DNA of 64,000 nt, from positions 7,059,501 through 7,123,500 of the forward strand of contig NZ_CP152049.1 of NCBI RefSeq assembly GCF_038630985.1. The letters run 5' to 3'. Below, in pieces: positions 34,172-42,451 of the stretch (its first letter is position 1; each line of letters opens with the position of its first letter). The DNA comes from Paenibacillus sp. FSL H8-0548. GTDB lineage: Bacteria; Bacillota; Bacilli; Paenibacillales; Paenibacillaceae. The notes below the pieces were generated by a model. The model saw only the letters and a list, made by a program, of their open reading frames with translations, was not told the origin of the DNA and searched no databases. Position numbers and translations under genes: made by a program.

Positions 34172-34236
34172 CGTTTATTCCCCATTTCTATTGGTTTGCC
34201 CTTATTGTACATGGGGAATATGGACAGCAGTCTGTC

Positions 34237-35175
34237 TTAGTTCTGATACCGGCCAATAATATTTTTTGCGCGTTGAATGACTTCCTCCGCTATATAGTCA
34301 GGCTGCTCCACCATCACCTGATCGCCATAGCTCAGCAGCATTCCGTAAAACCATTCATCTAGCGTAAACATTCTTTTTACACGCAAGGTTCCATCCTCTA
34401 GAACAGTTACTTGGTCCGCAGGAAAAGCATCTCCCACTCGATAGCGTACCTGCGCACGGAAAACAAGTGTGACTTCCGTTTCGTCAGTGCCCAGCCATTC
34501 CTGATCCCATGCATAGCTATCCAACACAGGCGTCTGACGACGTTCAAACGTACCCGGCAACGAATGAAACTGCTGGACGCGAGATAAGCGGAACACGCGA
34601 AATTGTTCACGGAGCAAACAATAAGCATGCAAGTACCATACATTTCCCTTTAAAATTAACGCATACGGCTCAGTTTCTCTCTCCGTTTCTGTGCCATTCC
34701 TATTAATATAACTGAGCTGAACCCTTCGGCTGGCTTCAATCGCTTCCTTGAACAAATTCACCTTATGGCGAGCCACTGGTCCCTGAGCCCATGGATTAAG
34801 GTCAAAGACCAGACTCTCCCCTCGGTGACTCACCCCGTCCTTCTCCGATCGGTTCAGCAGCACTTCAACCTTCTCAAGCAAGCTTGAGAAGGTCGCATCG
34901 TCCAAGGCAGTACCCATTCCCTTCACTGCAGCAATAATAGAAGATATTTCGCCTAGGGTTAAATATTGGCGAGAAATCGTATACTGCTCCATAATCTCGA
35001 ACCCGCCTGTCGTCCCTTGATGGGCGAATACAGGAATACCGGACTGGCTTAACGTATCCATGTCGCGATAAATGGTTTTGGTGGATACTTCAAATCGGTC
35101 GGCGAGCTCCTTCGCGCTAATTCTTCCGCGATTCAGAAGCAGCACCGTCATCGCAAGTAATCGATCAATTTTCAG
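34237..35175 (-). CDS. YafY-type HTH-WYL transcriptional regulator, probable CTG start
   Basis: HTH_11 at the N-terminus (LLLNRGRISAKELADRFEVSTKTIYRDMDTLSQSGIPV) and a WYL domain (YALILKGNVWYLHAYCLLREQFRVFRLSR), then a C-terminal extension. About 312 aa. The first ATG (35151) cuts off the conserved opening KIDRLLA that is in frame upstream. The likely start is CTG at 35175, five bases after AGGGG, giving LKIDRLLAMTVLLL. WYL domains sense ligands or nucleic acids. Target genes are probably the neighbouring GyrI-like and GNAT genes, by position only. Confidence 0.85.
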   Translation of the reverse strand: MKIDRLLAMTVLLLNRGRISAKELADRFEVSTKTIYRDMDTLSQSGIPVFAHQGTTGGFEIMEQYTISRQYLTLGEISSIIAAVKGMGTALDDATFSSLLEKVEVLLNRSEKDGVSHRGESLVFDLNPWAQGPVARHKVNLFKEAIEASRRVQLSYINRNGTETERETEPYALILKGNVWYLHAYCLLREQFRVFRLSRVQQFHSLPGTFERRQTPVLDSYAWDQEWLGTDETEVTLVFRAQVRYRVGDAFPADQVTVLEDGTLRVKRMFTLDEWFYGMLLSYGDQVMVEQPDYIAEEVIQRAKNIIGRYQN

Positions 35176-35204
35176 ATAGGCCCCTACTTTCCCAAATCTT
35201 CTCT

Positions 35205-36014
35205 CTATTCAAAACGAATTTCGGCAATAGGTCCGCTCTCTACGAAGCCTATATTTTTGTATACCTTGTTCGACGCTGGATTTCTAGTATCAGCATACAG
35301 CATCGGCTTCCTGTTCTCCTCTTCCAAAATAGAACAAAGCCCTGCAACGAGAGCGCTGGCATATCCGTTTTTCCGCAGCACCGGCGGCGTGTAGACGACA
35401 TTAATTCGTCCATGTCGAGGAGATCGATGTGCAATGTTCGCCATCGCAGCAGGCTGCTCGTCCACCGACCAGAAATATAAATTCCCTCTCATAATCATAC
35501 CTTCAGCAGCTGCTAGCTGGCTAGCGGGAATAACTGATGCCCCATACGCATCCTCGGAGAAACCCGCCATAAATTCAGCGACAAGCTCAAGGTGCTGCCT
35601 TGTCGCTTGCACCATTGCCCCCTTTACCTTCGTGGGCTTGATCACTTTAGGACAAGAGTAGGCTTCCATCATCATATAGGTGTGATAATTTTTTTGCCTG
35701 ATTTCAGCATACAGCTTAGCAAATGGCTCCACCGTATGAGGAGATCCGCAAATGCCGGGCAGATCTATTTCTTCATAATATGCGACGAGCTCCTTCATGA
35801 GCAGCAACCTTCGTTCGTCCGTCATCTCCTCTGCCAGCCATAACCAAGCATTATGGCCTGGCGAGCCTGCAAATACCATGCGCCCATCAGCCGTCTTGAA
35901 CGTAGTCGCTCCTTCGAATGCGACAATCAAATGAACCAAATTATATGACAGCTCGTCTTTCATAAACGGATATTGGTTTAATACAAGATCATCGGTGTAC
36001 AGCCTCTCTAGCAT
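35205..36014 (-). CDS. GNAT-family N-acetyltransferase
   Basis: 269 aa from ATG 36014 (SD AGAGGAG). The N-terminal half (MLERLYTDDLVLNQYPFMKDE ...) is a less conserved domain seen in two-domain GNATs. The C-terminal half has the acetyl-CoA fold: RINVVYTPPVLRKNGYASALV (motif A, RKNGYA), then LYADTRNPASNKVYKNIGFVE (motif B). It transfers an acetyl group to an unknown amine. It begins a minus-strand run with the WYL and GyrI-like genes; the gap to the WYL start is about 30 bp. Confidence 0.88.
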   Translation of the reverse strand: MLERLYTDDLVLNQYPFMKDELSYNLVHLIVAFEGATTFKTADGRMVFAGSPGHNAWLWLAEEMTDERRLLLMKELVAYYEEIDLPGICGSPHTVEPFAKLYAEIRQKNYHTYMMMEAYSCPKVIKPTKVKGAMVQATRQHLELVAEFMAGFSEDAYGASVIPASQLAAAEGMIMRGNLYFWSVDEQPAAMANIAHRSPRHGRINVVYTPPVLRKNGYASALVAGLCSILEEENRKPMLYADTRNPASNKVYKNIGFVESGPIAEIRFE

Positions 36015-36312
36015 AGCTTGTCTCCTCTTTCTCATGTCTTACGCTCTCTCCCCGTTCAGGGCAGGGCTAGCTTAATTTCTATCTTCCAAAGCAATACCCA
36101 ATGCGTATCCTGTTGTAACAAAGTAATTAAACGCCTAACCGAGTCCGCTTATTGCTGGCTGCTGCATATCGCCATTTCGAGCGCCCCGAAGCGTACGTTG
36201 AGAGCCCGGCAAGTAACGTCGATTCTACTGTAGAAAGTGGAGTATTATGCGAGCTGAGAGCTTGGCTGCGTCTAATCACAACGAAATCAAAAACCTCATA
36301 CCATTCCATTCA
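36015..36312. other. Gene-free stretch of about 300 bp
   Basis: No ORF with a ribosome binding site. GATTCTACTGTAGAAAGTGG (36219-36238) includes a TTCTACTGTAGAA dyad that resembles the TACAGTAGA pieces at 51.7 kb. Otherwise nothing I can name. Confidence 0.4.
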
Positions 36313-37215
36313 TTAGCCAAAATCCTGATGAGATAAATCTGTATTGGCGCCAATTGCGGCCTTGCTGCCCTCACCAGCAGCTACAATGAGCTGCGCTGGC
36401 ACGACGATAGAGGTGTCCCCCGCAGCGTACACGCCTCTCACGCTAGTTCTGCCATAGTCATCCGTAACAAAGCCGCCGCTTGGCGTCATGGCACAGCCGA
36501 GCCGCTCACCAAAGGATACGGATTGGTCCCAGCTCGGAGTGACGAAGCCGCCTGTACGCGCAGTCTCAGTGTTATTTTCAAAAACAACACGGCTAAGTCG
36601 TCCTTCTTTTCCAATCAAAGCTTTGATACGTTGGTAGTTAACCTCAATCCCCTTATGTCTAAGCTGACTGAGCTGCTCCGGGTGCAAGAGATTCGCCCCA
36701 TTTGTACAAACGATAATATCCCTACTCCAGTTGTAGACGATTTTGGCCAAGGAAAAAATATTCGAGCCCTCCGAAATAACGACAAGCGGTTGATCGCGCA
36801 GCTCCCAGCCATCGCAATAAGGACAGCTAAACAGGCTTCTACCATAAAAATCATGAATGCCCGGTATCCTTGGTAAAGTTTCCGTAAGTCCCGCCGCCAA
36901 AATAATCGTCCGTGCTTGATACATGACGTTATTGCTCGTTGTCAGCCAAAACCCTTCATGATTCGGCATAACCTCTATTACCTTATCCGGTTTAATCGTA
37001 ACGGAAGGATATTTCGCAATATCCTCATGGGCAAGCTTGCGAAACTCTCGAGGCGCAATGCCGTCTCGCGTTAGAAATCCGTGTGACTCATACGCTACTG
37101 CATTTCTTGGCCGATTATGATCGAACACAATGACGTGTCTCCGCGCCCTGCCCAGCACCAAAGCAGCGTTCAAGCCTGCCGGCCCGCCCCCAATAATGGC
37201 ACAATCCAGCTTCAT
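36313..37215 (-). CDS. Thioredoxin-reductase-like FAD/NAD(P) oxidoreductase
   Basis: 300 aa of the TrxB fold: FAD motif IIGGGPAGLNAALVLGRA, NRPRNAVAYESHGFLTRDG, redox CPYCDGWE, the NAD(P) region LVVISEGSNIFSLAKIV, and the C-terminal FAD motif GVYAAGDTSIVVPAQLIVAAGEG. The CxxC is kept, so disulfide chemistry is possible. The NAD(P)-binding Rossmann glycines (GxGxxA) read SEGSNIFS, a weakened version, so this may be a ferredoxin-type or non-thioredoxin member. A Fur-box-like sequence lies at 37241-37255 upstream. Confidence 0.88.
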   Translation of the reverse strand: MKLDCAIIGGGPAGLNAALVLGRARRHVIVFDHNRPRNAVAYESHGFLTRDGIAPREFRKLAHEDIAKYPSVTIKPDKVIEVMPNHEGFWLTTSNNVMYQARTIILAAGLTETLPRIPGIHDFYGRSLFSCPYCDGWELRDQPLVVISEGSNIFSLAKIVYNWSRDIIVCTNGANLLHPEQLSQLRHKGIEVNYQRIKALIGKEGRLSRVVFENNTETARTGGFVTPSWDQSVSFGERLGCAMTPSGGFVTDDYGRTSVRGVYAAGDTSIVVPAQLIVAAGEGSKAAIGANTDLSHQDFG

Positions 37216-37240
37216 CGTTAGATCGCTCCTCTTATCAAAA

Positions 37241-37255
37241 TGAAAATGATTGCTT
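37241..37255 (-). promoter_or_regulatory. Possible Fur-type box
   Basis: TGAAAATGATTGCTT partly matches the 7-1-7 consensus TGATAATNATTATCA, 26-40 bp upstream of the oxidoreductase start. Weak. Confidence 0.25.
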
Positions 37256-37443
37256 ATCCTTATTCAGACATCGCCGGAAGGATGCTTCTATTCTTTGTAG
37301 ACACAGCTATTTTTCCAATTGGCTGCTACGAATGGATGAATGCTTAGCCTAAGTCATACATTAATATCTTCTCACTTACGTTTCCTGTAATCGACATTTT
37401 TCAGCTTGGATTGTATAATTTTGTTGTTCCTTAATAAATATCG

Positions 37444-38415
37444 GTGGTGACGATCATTTCTTATGTCTTCGCGTTACTATTTTCTTTTACAATTGTTTAT
37501 TTCTTAATTCCGCCGTTCGGAAGGCTGGCTTTCCGTCTGGATTTTGTGGACAAGCCCCGCAAGGACGTGGAGCGGAAGCTTCATCGCGAGCCTATTCCAC
37601 TAACTGCAAGCTATGTCATCTTTATAGGCTTCTTCCTTACTTATTTACTCGTTACCAGAGACTTCTCCTTACAGACCGGCGCGATATTCGTTGGCGGCTT
37701 GCTGCTGCTCATCATTGGCACTATTGATGATTGGTATAAGACGAAGGGCAAGGATTTTCCTTCGCTGCCCAAATTTATCGTACAAATTTCTGCGGCGGTA
37801 CTCGTCTATGCCTCCGGCATTTCCTTCACGGGCTTTTACAATCCGCTTTCCGGAGAATATGTGCTGCTGCCGGTGCTTTTACAATTTTTACTCACGATTT
37901 TGTGGATATTCGGAGTTACGACCGTCATTAACTTCACCGATGGAATGGATGGACTTGCAGGCAGCCTCTCGGCGATCTCGGCGATTACGCTGTTTATAGT
38001 CGCCATTGCGAAGGGTCAATCGAACTCAGCTATCATGGCTATTATTTTAGTAGGTGTAACGATTGCATATGTACGGTATAACAAGCCGCCTGCAAAAATA
38101 TTTATGGGCGACGCGAGAGCAACCTTCCTTGGATTTATATTGGCGGTTATTGCTCTGGATGGCGCATTCAAGCAGGCCACGGTTATGTCGCTGTTCATTC
38201 CTATTTTGGTACTCGGCGTTCCGATCTTCGACAATTTGTTCGTCGTTATTAGACGGATGATGCAGGGAAAAGCCATCTACCAAGCGGATGCGAGCCAAGC
38301 CCACTATCGTCTGCTTCGCGCAGGACTAAATCATAAGCAGGTCGTCATGTTTCTATGTCTAATTAGTACATGCCTTTGCTTATCCTCTATTATTTTGCTG
38401 CTTGTACAAACCTAA
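37444..38415 (+). CDS. Undecaprenyl-phosphate sugar-1-phosphate transferase (WecA/TagO/MraY family)
   Basis: 323 aa with about ten membrane segments. Catalytic blocks of the family are complete: GTIDDWY (Asp-Asp on the first cytoplasmic loop), VINFTDGMDGLAG, KIFMGDARATFLGF, and the HYRLLRAGLNHKQ loop. It should load a sugar-1-phosphate, probably GlcNAc-1-P, onto undecaprenyl phosphate to start wall teichoic acid or another polymer. The Gly of the usual MGDxG is replaced (MGDAR). Start is GTG at 37444 with a poor SD; GTG at 37447 is equally possible. It ends with a strong terminator; no polymer genes are adjacent. Confidence 0.9.
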   Translation: MVTIISYVFALLFSFTIVYFLIPPFGRLAFRLDFVDKPRKDVERKLHREPIPLTASYVIFIGFFLTYLLVTRDFSLQTGAIFVGGLLLLIIGTIDDWYKTKGKDFPSLPKFIVQISAAVLVYASGISFTGFYNPLSGEYVLLPVLLQFLLTILWIFGVTTVINFTDGMDGLAGSLSAISAITLFIVAIAKGQSNSAIMAIILVGVTIAYVRYNKPPAKIFMGDARATFLGFILAVIALDGAFKQATVMSLFIPILVLGVPIFDNLFVVIRRMMQGKAIYQADASQAHYRLLRAGLNHKQVVMFLCLISTCLCLSSIILLLVQT

Positions 38416-38416
38416 A

Positions 38417-38457
38417 GAAAGAACCGAGATGCAGCGTCTCGGTTCTTTTGTTTCTTC
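38417..38457. terminator. Bidirectional terminator
   Basis: GAACCGAGA...TCTCGGTTC stem with T-rich sequence on the plus side and A-rich sequence on the minus side, between converging genes. Confidence 0.85.
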
Positions 38458-39699
38458 TTAATAAAAAGAAAGCACCGCTCCCCAGTTCCATTGCCCATAA
38501 TAAGATTCAACCGCATCAATCCCTTTGATCCATTCGATCGGCCCTCGTCCATCAGCCTCAGCCACCATAGCACTTGCCTCAGCCTGTCCATGGCTATATT
38601 TCACCCAGGCGAGCTTTGAACCCAGCATAACGGGTTGAAACGAGCCGCTTTCACTGGACTGCCTCGTGATCGTCGTTTGCTTTCCGCTCGCTAGCTCTAT
38701 GCTTACTAAAAAAGGATAGGCTGGTGCAGCATGAGCTACCTGTGGCTTGGCCTCAACTGCCCGAGATACCACAATATGCTGCATATTCTGCCACGCGAAC
38801 GCTTGATCAACATAACCCTTCGGAGTGTACACAGCTCCCTTTTCCCTTGTCACCGCCAAGACTTTCAGCTGTTTGTTACTTGTGGCTTGGCGTCCTATAC
38901 CGGCGATATACGCAAGACTGTCACCGCTTTCGGCCCATTCAAACCACTGCGGATGATTAACCATTTCATCCAATGTTCGAAATACGACACCATCCGAGGT
39001 CACCGCGCAAAGAATGTTGCTGTCAGCCGATAGGGAAGCGGTAGGATTAGCTAGGAAAGCGATCCAGCGTCCATCTGCCGACCATTTGAAAATGCTCGTA
39101 TTTACCGCAAAAAAATCGTCTGATGGCTTTGGCAGCACATGAACCGTTATATATTTGCTAGGATCTCCTAATACTTCAAGCGATATTTGATAAAGGCTAA
39201 TCGGTGTCCAGCCGTCAGGCAGCAGCTTCGATTGCGATGATGCGAAAAAACCGCTGCCGCTCGGAAGCCATGAAAAATTCCCGATTCCGCTAGCTGTGCC
39301 TAGCGGCTGGTCCGGATGCAGCACATCGACATAGCTCAGCCGATCCTCGATTTGATAAGCAAGCTTCCTATCCTTTGGCGACCATGCGAAGCTGCTTCCT
39401 CCTGTCGATGAGACAAGCTGGCTTTGCCCGCTTCCAACCTCCAGCACCCAAAGCTCTTGCTCCACCTCGCCTTTCGTATAGGCGAGCCACTTCCCATCAA
39501 AGGACCAACTGGGATGGCGTATAAATGGACCGCTATCGAGCTTCTTTTCTTTATTGCCTTCCTTTAGCCAAAGCTCTCCACTGCGTACAAAGGCTGCCTT
39601 CAGCTCTGCTTCTCTTTTTTTCGCTTCGGCGTGCTCTGCTCCATTGGTCATCCAGATCAGAGCAAACAACAAGATAATACTCACTTTTACGATATTCAT
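38458..39699 (-). CDS. Secreted TolB/WD40-like beta-propeller protein
   Basis: 413 aa from ATG 39699 (SD GGAGGG and AGGGG). N-terminal signal-like segment VSIILLFALIWMTNGAEHAEA. Then repeats of the TolB type: PSWSFDGKWLAYTKG, SSFAWSPKDRKLAYQI, GNFSWLPSGSGFFASS, SIFKWSADGRWIAFLA, PQWFEWAESGDSLAYIAG, at intervals of about 40-55 residues. These are blades with the W-S-x-D/G-x-x-A pattern. Probably exported and folded as a six- or seven-bladed propeller; binding partner unknown. Lone gene with a terminator shared with its neighbour. Confidence 0.85.
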   Translation of the reverse strand: MNIVKVSIILLFALIWMTNGAEHAEAKKREAELKAAFVRSGELWLKEGNKEKKLDSGPFIRHPSWSFDGKWLAYTKGEVEQELWVLEVGSGQSQLVSSTGGSSFAWSPKDRKLAYQIEDRLSYVDVLHPDQPLGTASGIGNFSWLPSGSGFFASSQSKLLPDGWTPISLYQISLEVLGDPSKYITVHVLPKPSDDFFAVNTSIFKWSADGRWIAFLANPTASLSADSNILCAVTSDGVVFRTLDEMVNHPQWFEWAESGDSLAYIAGIGRQATSNKQLKVLAVTREKGAVYTPKGYVDQAFAWQNMQHIVVSRAVEAKPQVAHAAPAYPFLVSIELASGKQTTITRQSSESGSFQPVMLGSKLAWVKYSHGQAEASAMVAEADGRGPIEWIKGIDAVESYYGQWNWGAVLSFY

Positions 39700-40004
39700 G
39701 TCCCCTATTCCCTCCAAAATTTGCATTAAAGTTACCGTTCCCTTAGCTAGGCAAAACATACTCGCTTAGCTGTAACCAAACGCATCTTTTGTTTCCATTT
39801 TGAAACCGATTTGTAACTGTTCTGTTACGAATTTTTCGAGCATTAGCCCTATAATTGCTTATACAACGATTTAACTTCCAGAGGGGCTGAACACTATTTT
39901 TACCGCCGGCAAGATCAATAACCATCGCCTGTTCCACGACTTTCTTCAGATCCGCCTATTTTCCTCCCGTCTTACAATGCCAATAGGTAAAGGGGGAGCT
40001 CGTC
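39700..40004. other. Divergent intergenic region, 305 bp
   Basis: Contains a TATAAT at 39850-39855 (+) with a weak TTACGA 19 bp before it, and GTAACTGTTCTGTTAC (39813-39828), a short dyad. No gene. Promoters for both flanking genes are expected here but are not clear. Confidence 0.35.
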
Positions 40005-41888
40005 ATGCCTAAACCACTAGGCAATAGCAGCCGTTACATGCCAGGGCTCGATGGTCTGCGTGCCATCGCTGTTCTCGCTGTTATTGCCTATCATTTGAAC
40101 TTGGGATGGGTGCCCGGCGGTTTGCTCGGCGTAACGATGTTTTTCGTCCTCTCTGGTTATCTCATCACAGATATTCTGCTCAGGCAGCTTCGCTCCGATC
40201 AACCAAAATCGTTTGATTTCAAAACATTTCTTATCCGCCGCGCTCGGCGTCTTCTGCCTGCTATGTTCATCATGCTAGCAGCCGTTTCGCTGTATCTAGC
40301 AATCACCGACCCAAGCAGGCTGATCTCTCTAGAAGGTGATATCGGCTCCGCCTTACTCTATATAAACAACTGGTGGCTTATTTTTCATGAAGTATCTTAT
40401 TTCGAGAGCTTCGGACCGGCTTCTCCATTCGGACATCTATGGTCGCTTGCTGTGGAAGAGCAATTTTATCTCGTTTGGCCGTTAATTCTGCTAATCGTCA
40501 TTCGCTTTGTGCCCAAGCGCGGCAAGCTTGCGTTATGGACGCTGGCTGCGGCCGCATTATCCGCTGGCGCAATGACGCTGCTCTATGAGCCCGGAGCTGA
40601 CCCAAGCCGCGTCTATTATGGCACAGATACAAGAGCCTTTGCTCTGCTTATCGGAGCGGCACTTGCTGTCGTATGGCCGAGCTGGAAACTGACCACAGCC
40701 ATTTCTCGCCAAAGCCGTATTGCACTCGATACAATCGCAGCAATCGGGTTTGCAAGCATCCTCCTGATGATTGGTACAGTCGGCGAATACGACTCCTTTC
40801 TTTACCAAGGAGGCATGGTGCTCTTCGCAATCGCAACCACAGTTGTCGTGGCAGCACTGTCCCATCCCGCAAGCAGACTCGCGCATCTTATCGGCAGCAA
40901 AGCCTTCACCTGGGTAGGCGTTCGTTCCTATGGCATATATTTATATCATTATCCGATTATCGTGCTAACGACAAGAGCTGCTGAGAGCGGAGAGTTTCAG
41001 CCGGTGCGTGCAGCCATCCAACTTATTTTGACCTTTGTTTTTGCAGAGCTGTCATATCGGTTTATTGAGGAGCCTATTCGCCGCGGCGCGCTGGAGAGCG
41101 GGCTGCGTACACTTAAAGCGTATACCAATCATCGCCTGCGCTCGCCTAAGCTCAAAAGATCGTCCAGCTACCTTGCTGCTGCCATGCTTGTCGTAACCTG
41201 CGTATCCTGCACGAGCAGCGTTGATTCGCAATCGTCCAGCAGCCTTAAACCAAACGATACGACGGAGTCCCATGCTCCCGTGAATAAGCCAGCTGAGGAA
41301 ACTATAAGCGAAATCCCTGCCTCAAAACCAACGGATACCGAAGCAAGCAAGCCCATTGTTTCTGAGCCTGAGGTGACAGAGCAGCCGTCTCCAGTCCCCC
41401 AGGAAGAAGAAGCCGATAAGGAGCAGTCCAGCATTACAGCTATCGGCGACTCTGTCTTGCTGGATGCAGGCCCTTATTTGGAGGAAAGGTATCCCGGCAT
41501 TGTCATCGATGGCAAAATCGGCAGACAATTCAGCCACGCTGCTGCGATTATTGAGGAGCTTAAGAAGGCAAATCAGCTTGGAGACACCGTCATTATTGAG
41601 CTAGGAACAAACGGAGCCTTCACAACCAAACAAATGAATGAGCTGCTTGAAGTCATTGGAGGGGAACGCGATATCCTTCTCGTCAACACTCGAGTTCCTC
41701 GCAAATGGCAGGACTCTGTGAACAAGATGCTTGCAGCAACAGCGAGCAAAACGGCGAATGTTACTGTAGTGGATTGGTATGCAGCGAGCAAAGGCAAAGA
41801 GGATTTCTTCTCGGGTGACGGGGTACATTTGACCAAACATGGAGCGGAGTACTATGCGGATGTACTAACGAAGGCAATCGATAGTTAA
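40005..41888 (+). CDS. OatA-like acyltransferase with C-terminal SGNH domain
   Basis: 627 aa, SD AAAGGGGGAG. Residues about 1-375 form an acyltransferase-3 membrane domain: PGLDGLRAIAVLAVIAYHL (catalytic His region), GVTMFFVLSGYLITDIL, RRARRLLPAM, FGHLWSLAVEEQFYLVWP, SYGIYLYHYPI. After a final membrane segment (SSYLAAAMLVVTCVSC) and a Ser/Thr/Pro/Glu-rich linker (about 405-475) comes an SGNH hydrolase-like domain with AIGDSVLLDAG, ELGTNGAF and GDGVHLT. This is the OatA architecture, which O-acetylates peptidoglycan and gives lysozyme resistance. The target polymer here is inferred. Confidence 0.92.
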   Translation: MPKPLGNSSRYMPGLDGLRAIAVLAVIAYHLNLGWVPGGLLGVTMFFVLSGYLITDILLRQLRSDQPKSFDFKTFLIRRARRLLPAMFIMLAAVSLYLAITDPSRLISLEGDIGSALLYINNWWLIFHEVSYFESFGPASPFGHLWSLAVEEQFYLVWPLILLIVIRFVPKRGKLALWTLAAAALSAGAMTLLYEPGADPSRVYYGTDTRAFALLIGAALAVVWPSWKLTTAISRQSRIALDTIAAIGFASILLMIGTVGEYDSFLYQGGMVLFAIATTVVVAALSHPASRLAHLIGSKAFTWVGVRSYGIYLYHYPIIVLTTRAAESGEFQPVRAAIQLILTFVFAELSYRFIEEPIRRGALESGLRTLKAYTNHRLRSPKLKRSSSYLAAAMLVVTCVSCTSSVDSQSSSSLKPNDTTESHAPVNKPAEETISEIPASKPTDTEASKPIVSEPEVTEQPSPVPQEEEADKEQSSITAIGDSVLLDAGPYLEERYPGIVIDGKIGRQFSHAAAIIEELKKANQLGDTVIIELGTNGAFTTKQMNELLEVIGGERDILLVNTRVPRKWQDSVNKMLAATASKTANVTVVDWYAASKGKEDFFSGDGVHLTKHGAEYYADVLTKAIDS

Positions 41889-41981
41889 GCCTATTTATAA
41901 TTGAAAACTTATAAATTCTTAAATACGAACAAAATCACCCTTACAGGTGATTAGAAATCGCATACCCGTCAGCTCATACTT

Positions 41982-42165
41982 CTAACGGAAACCAGAGACG
42001 CTAAATCGCCTTTATTGTTCGTTTCAAGATTGTAACGGAAACACGGGCCTCTATTTGTACCTACATGCTGGATCTGGCTTCATTTCTGCGGAATAGCGTC
42101 TCCCATTTCCGTTAAAATGTGACACTAGCCAAAAATGGTACTTTAGAGTCTCTGGTTTCCGTTAG
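41982..42165. repeat. Nested inverted array of four AACGGAAA repeat units
   Basis: Units at 41982-42005 (+), 42032-42056 (+), 42092-42115 (-) and 42142-42165 (-). Outer units match over CTAACGGAAACCAGAGAC and again over CTAAA/TCTAAA; inner units share TAACGGAAA and an AGAC-GCTATT-like end. The whole can fold as a long double hairpin. It is in the 549-bp gap between the acyltransferase and alpha-galactosidase genes, which has no gene. Confidence 0.8.
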
Positions 42166-42215
42166 CTTTTGTTATCCGCCCTCCGGCTGCTGGCGCAGCA
42201 TCGTTATCAACAGGT

Positions 42216-42451
42216 TCGGAGAGTCCATAGTTTACTATATAAGTTGGACTTGAAAAATGAAGTGTAAGCGAAGCGAGAAGATCGTTCTGGAGAAACGAAG
42301 TGTTCGCCTTTGCAGCCTTATTCTCACCTTTAAATGTCTTAGGGAATCAAAGAATCTGGCTGCAACCGCGATCGTAAGAGTGATCTTCTGGCGCAGCGCA
42401 AAAAAACGTAAATGTTTAGTTCAACTTATATAGATAACTAGACTCTCCGAA
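42216..42451. mobile_element. MITE-like element with about 33-bp imperfect terminal inverted repeats
   Basis: Left end TTCGGAGAGTCCATAGTTTA plus CTATATAAGTTGGACT. Right end read inward TTCGGAGAGTCTAGTTATCT plus ATATAAGTTGAACT. They agree in about 29 of 34 positions with small slips. The 236-bp element has no ORF. The internal sequence has sub-repeats around GAAGCGAGAAGATCGTTCT and ATCGTAAGAGTGATCTTCT that could pair. The right inverted repeat includes the last codons and stop of the alpha-galactosidase gene (42438). No transposase and no clear target duplication are seen. Confidence 0.65.

Noticed and set aside
42216..42451. Simple long terminator for the alpha-galactosidase gene
   Set aside because: The pairing arms are more than 160 bp apart and no T tract follows, so a classical Rho-independent terminator does not explain the structure.
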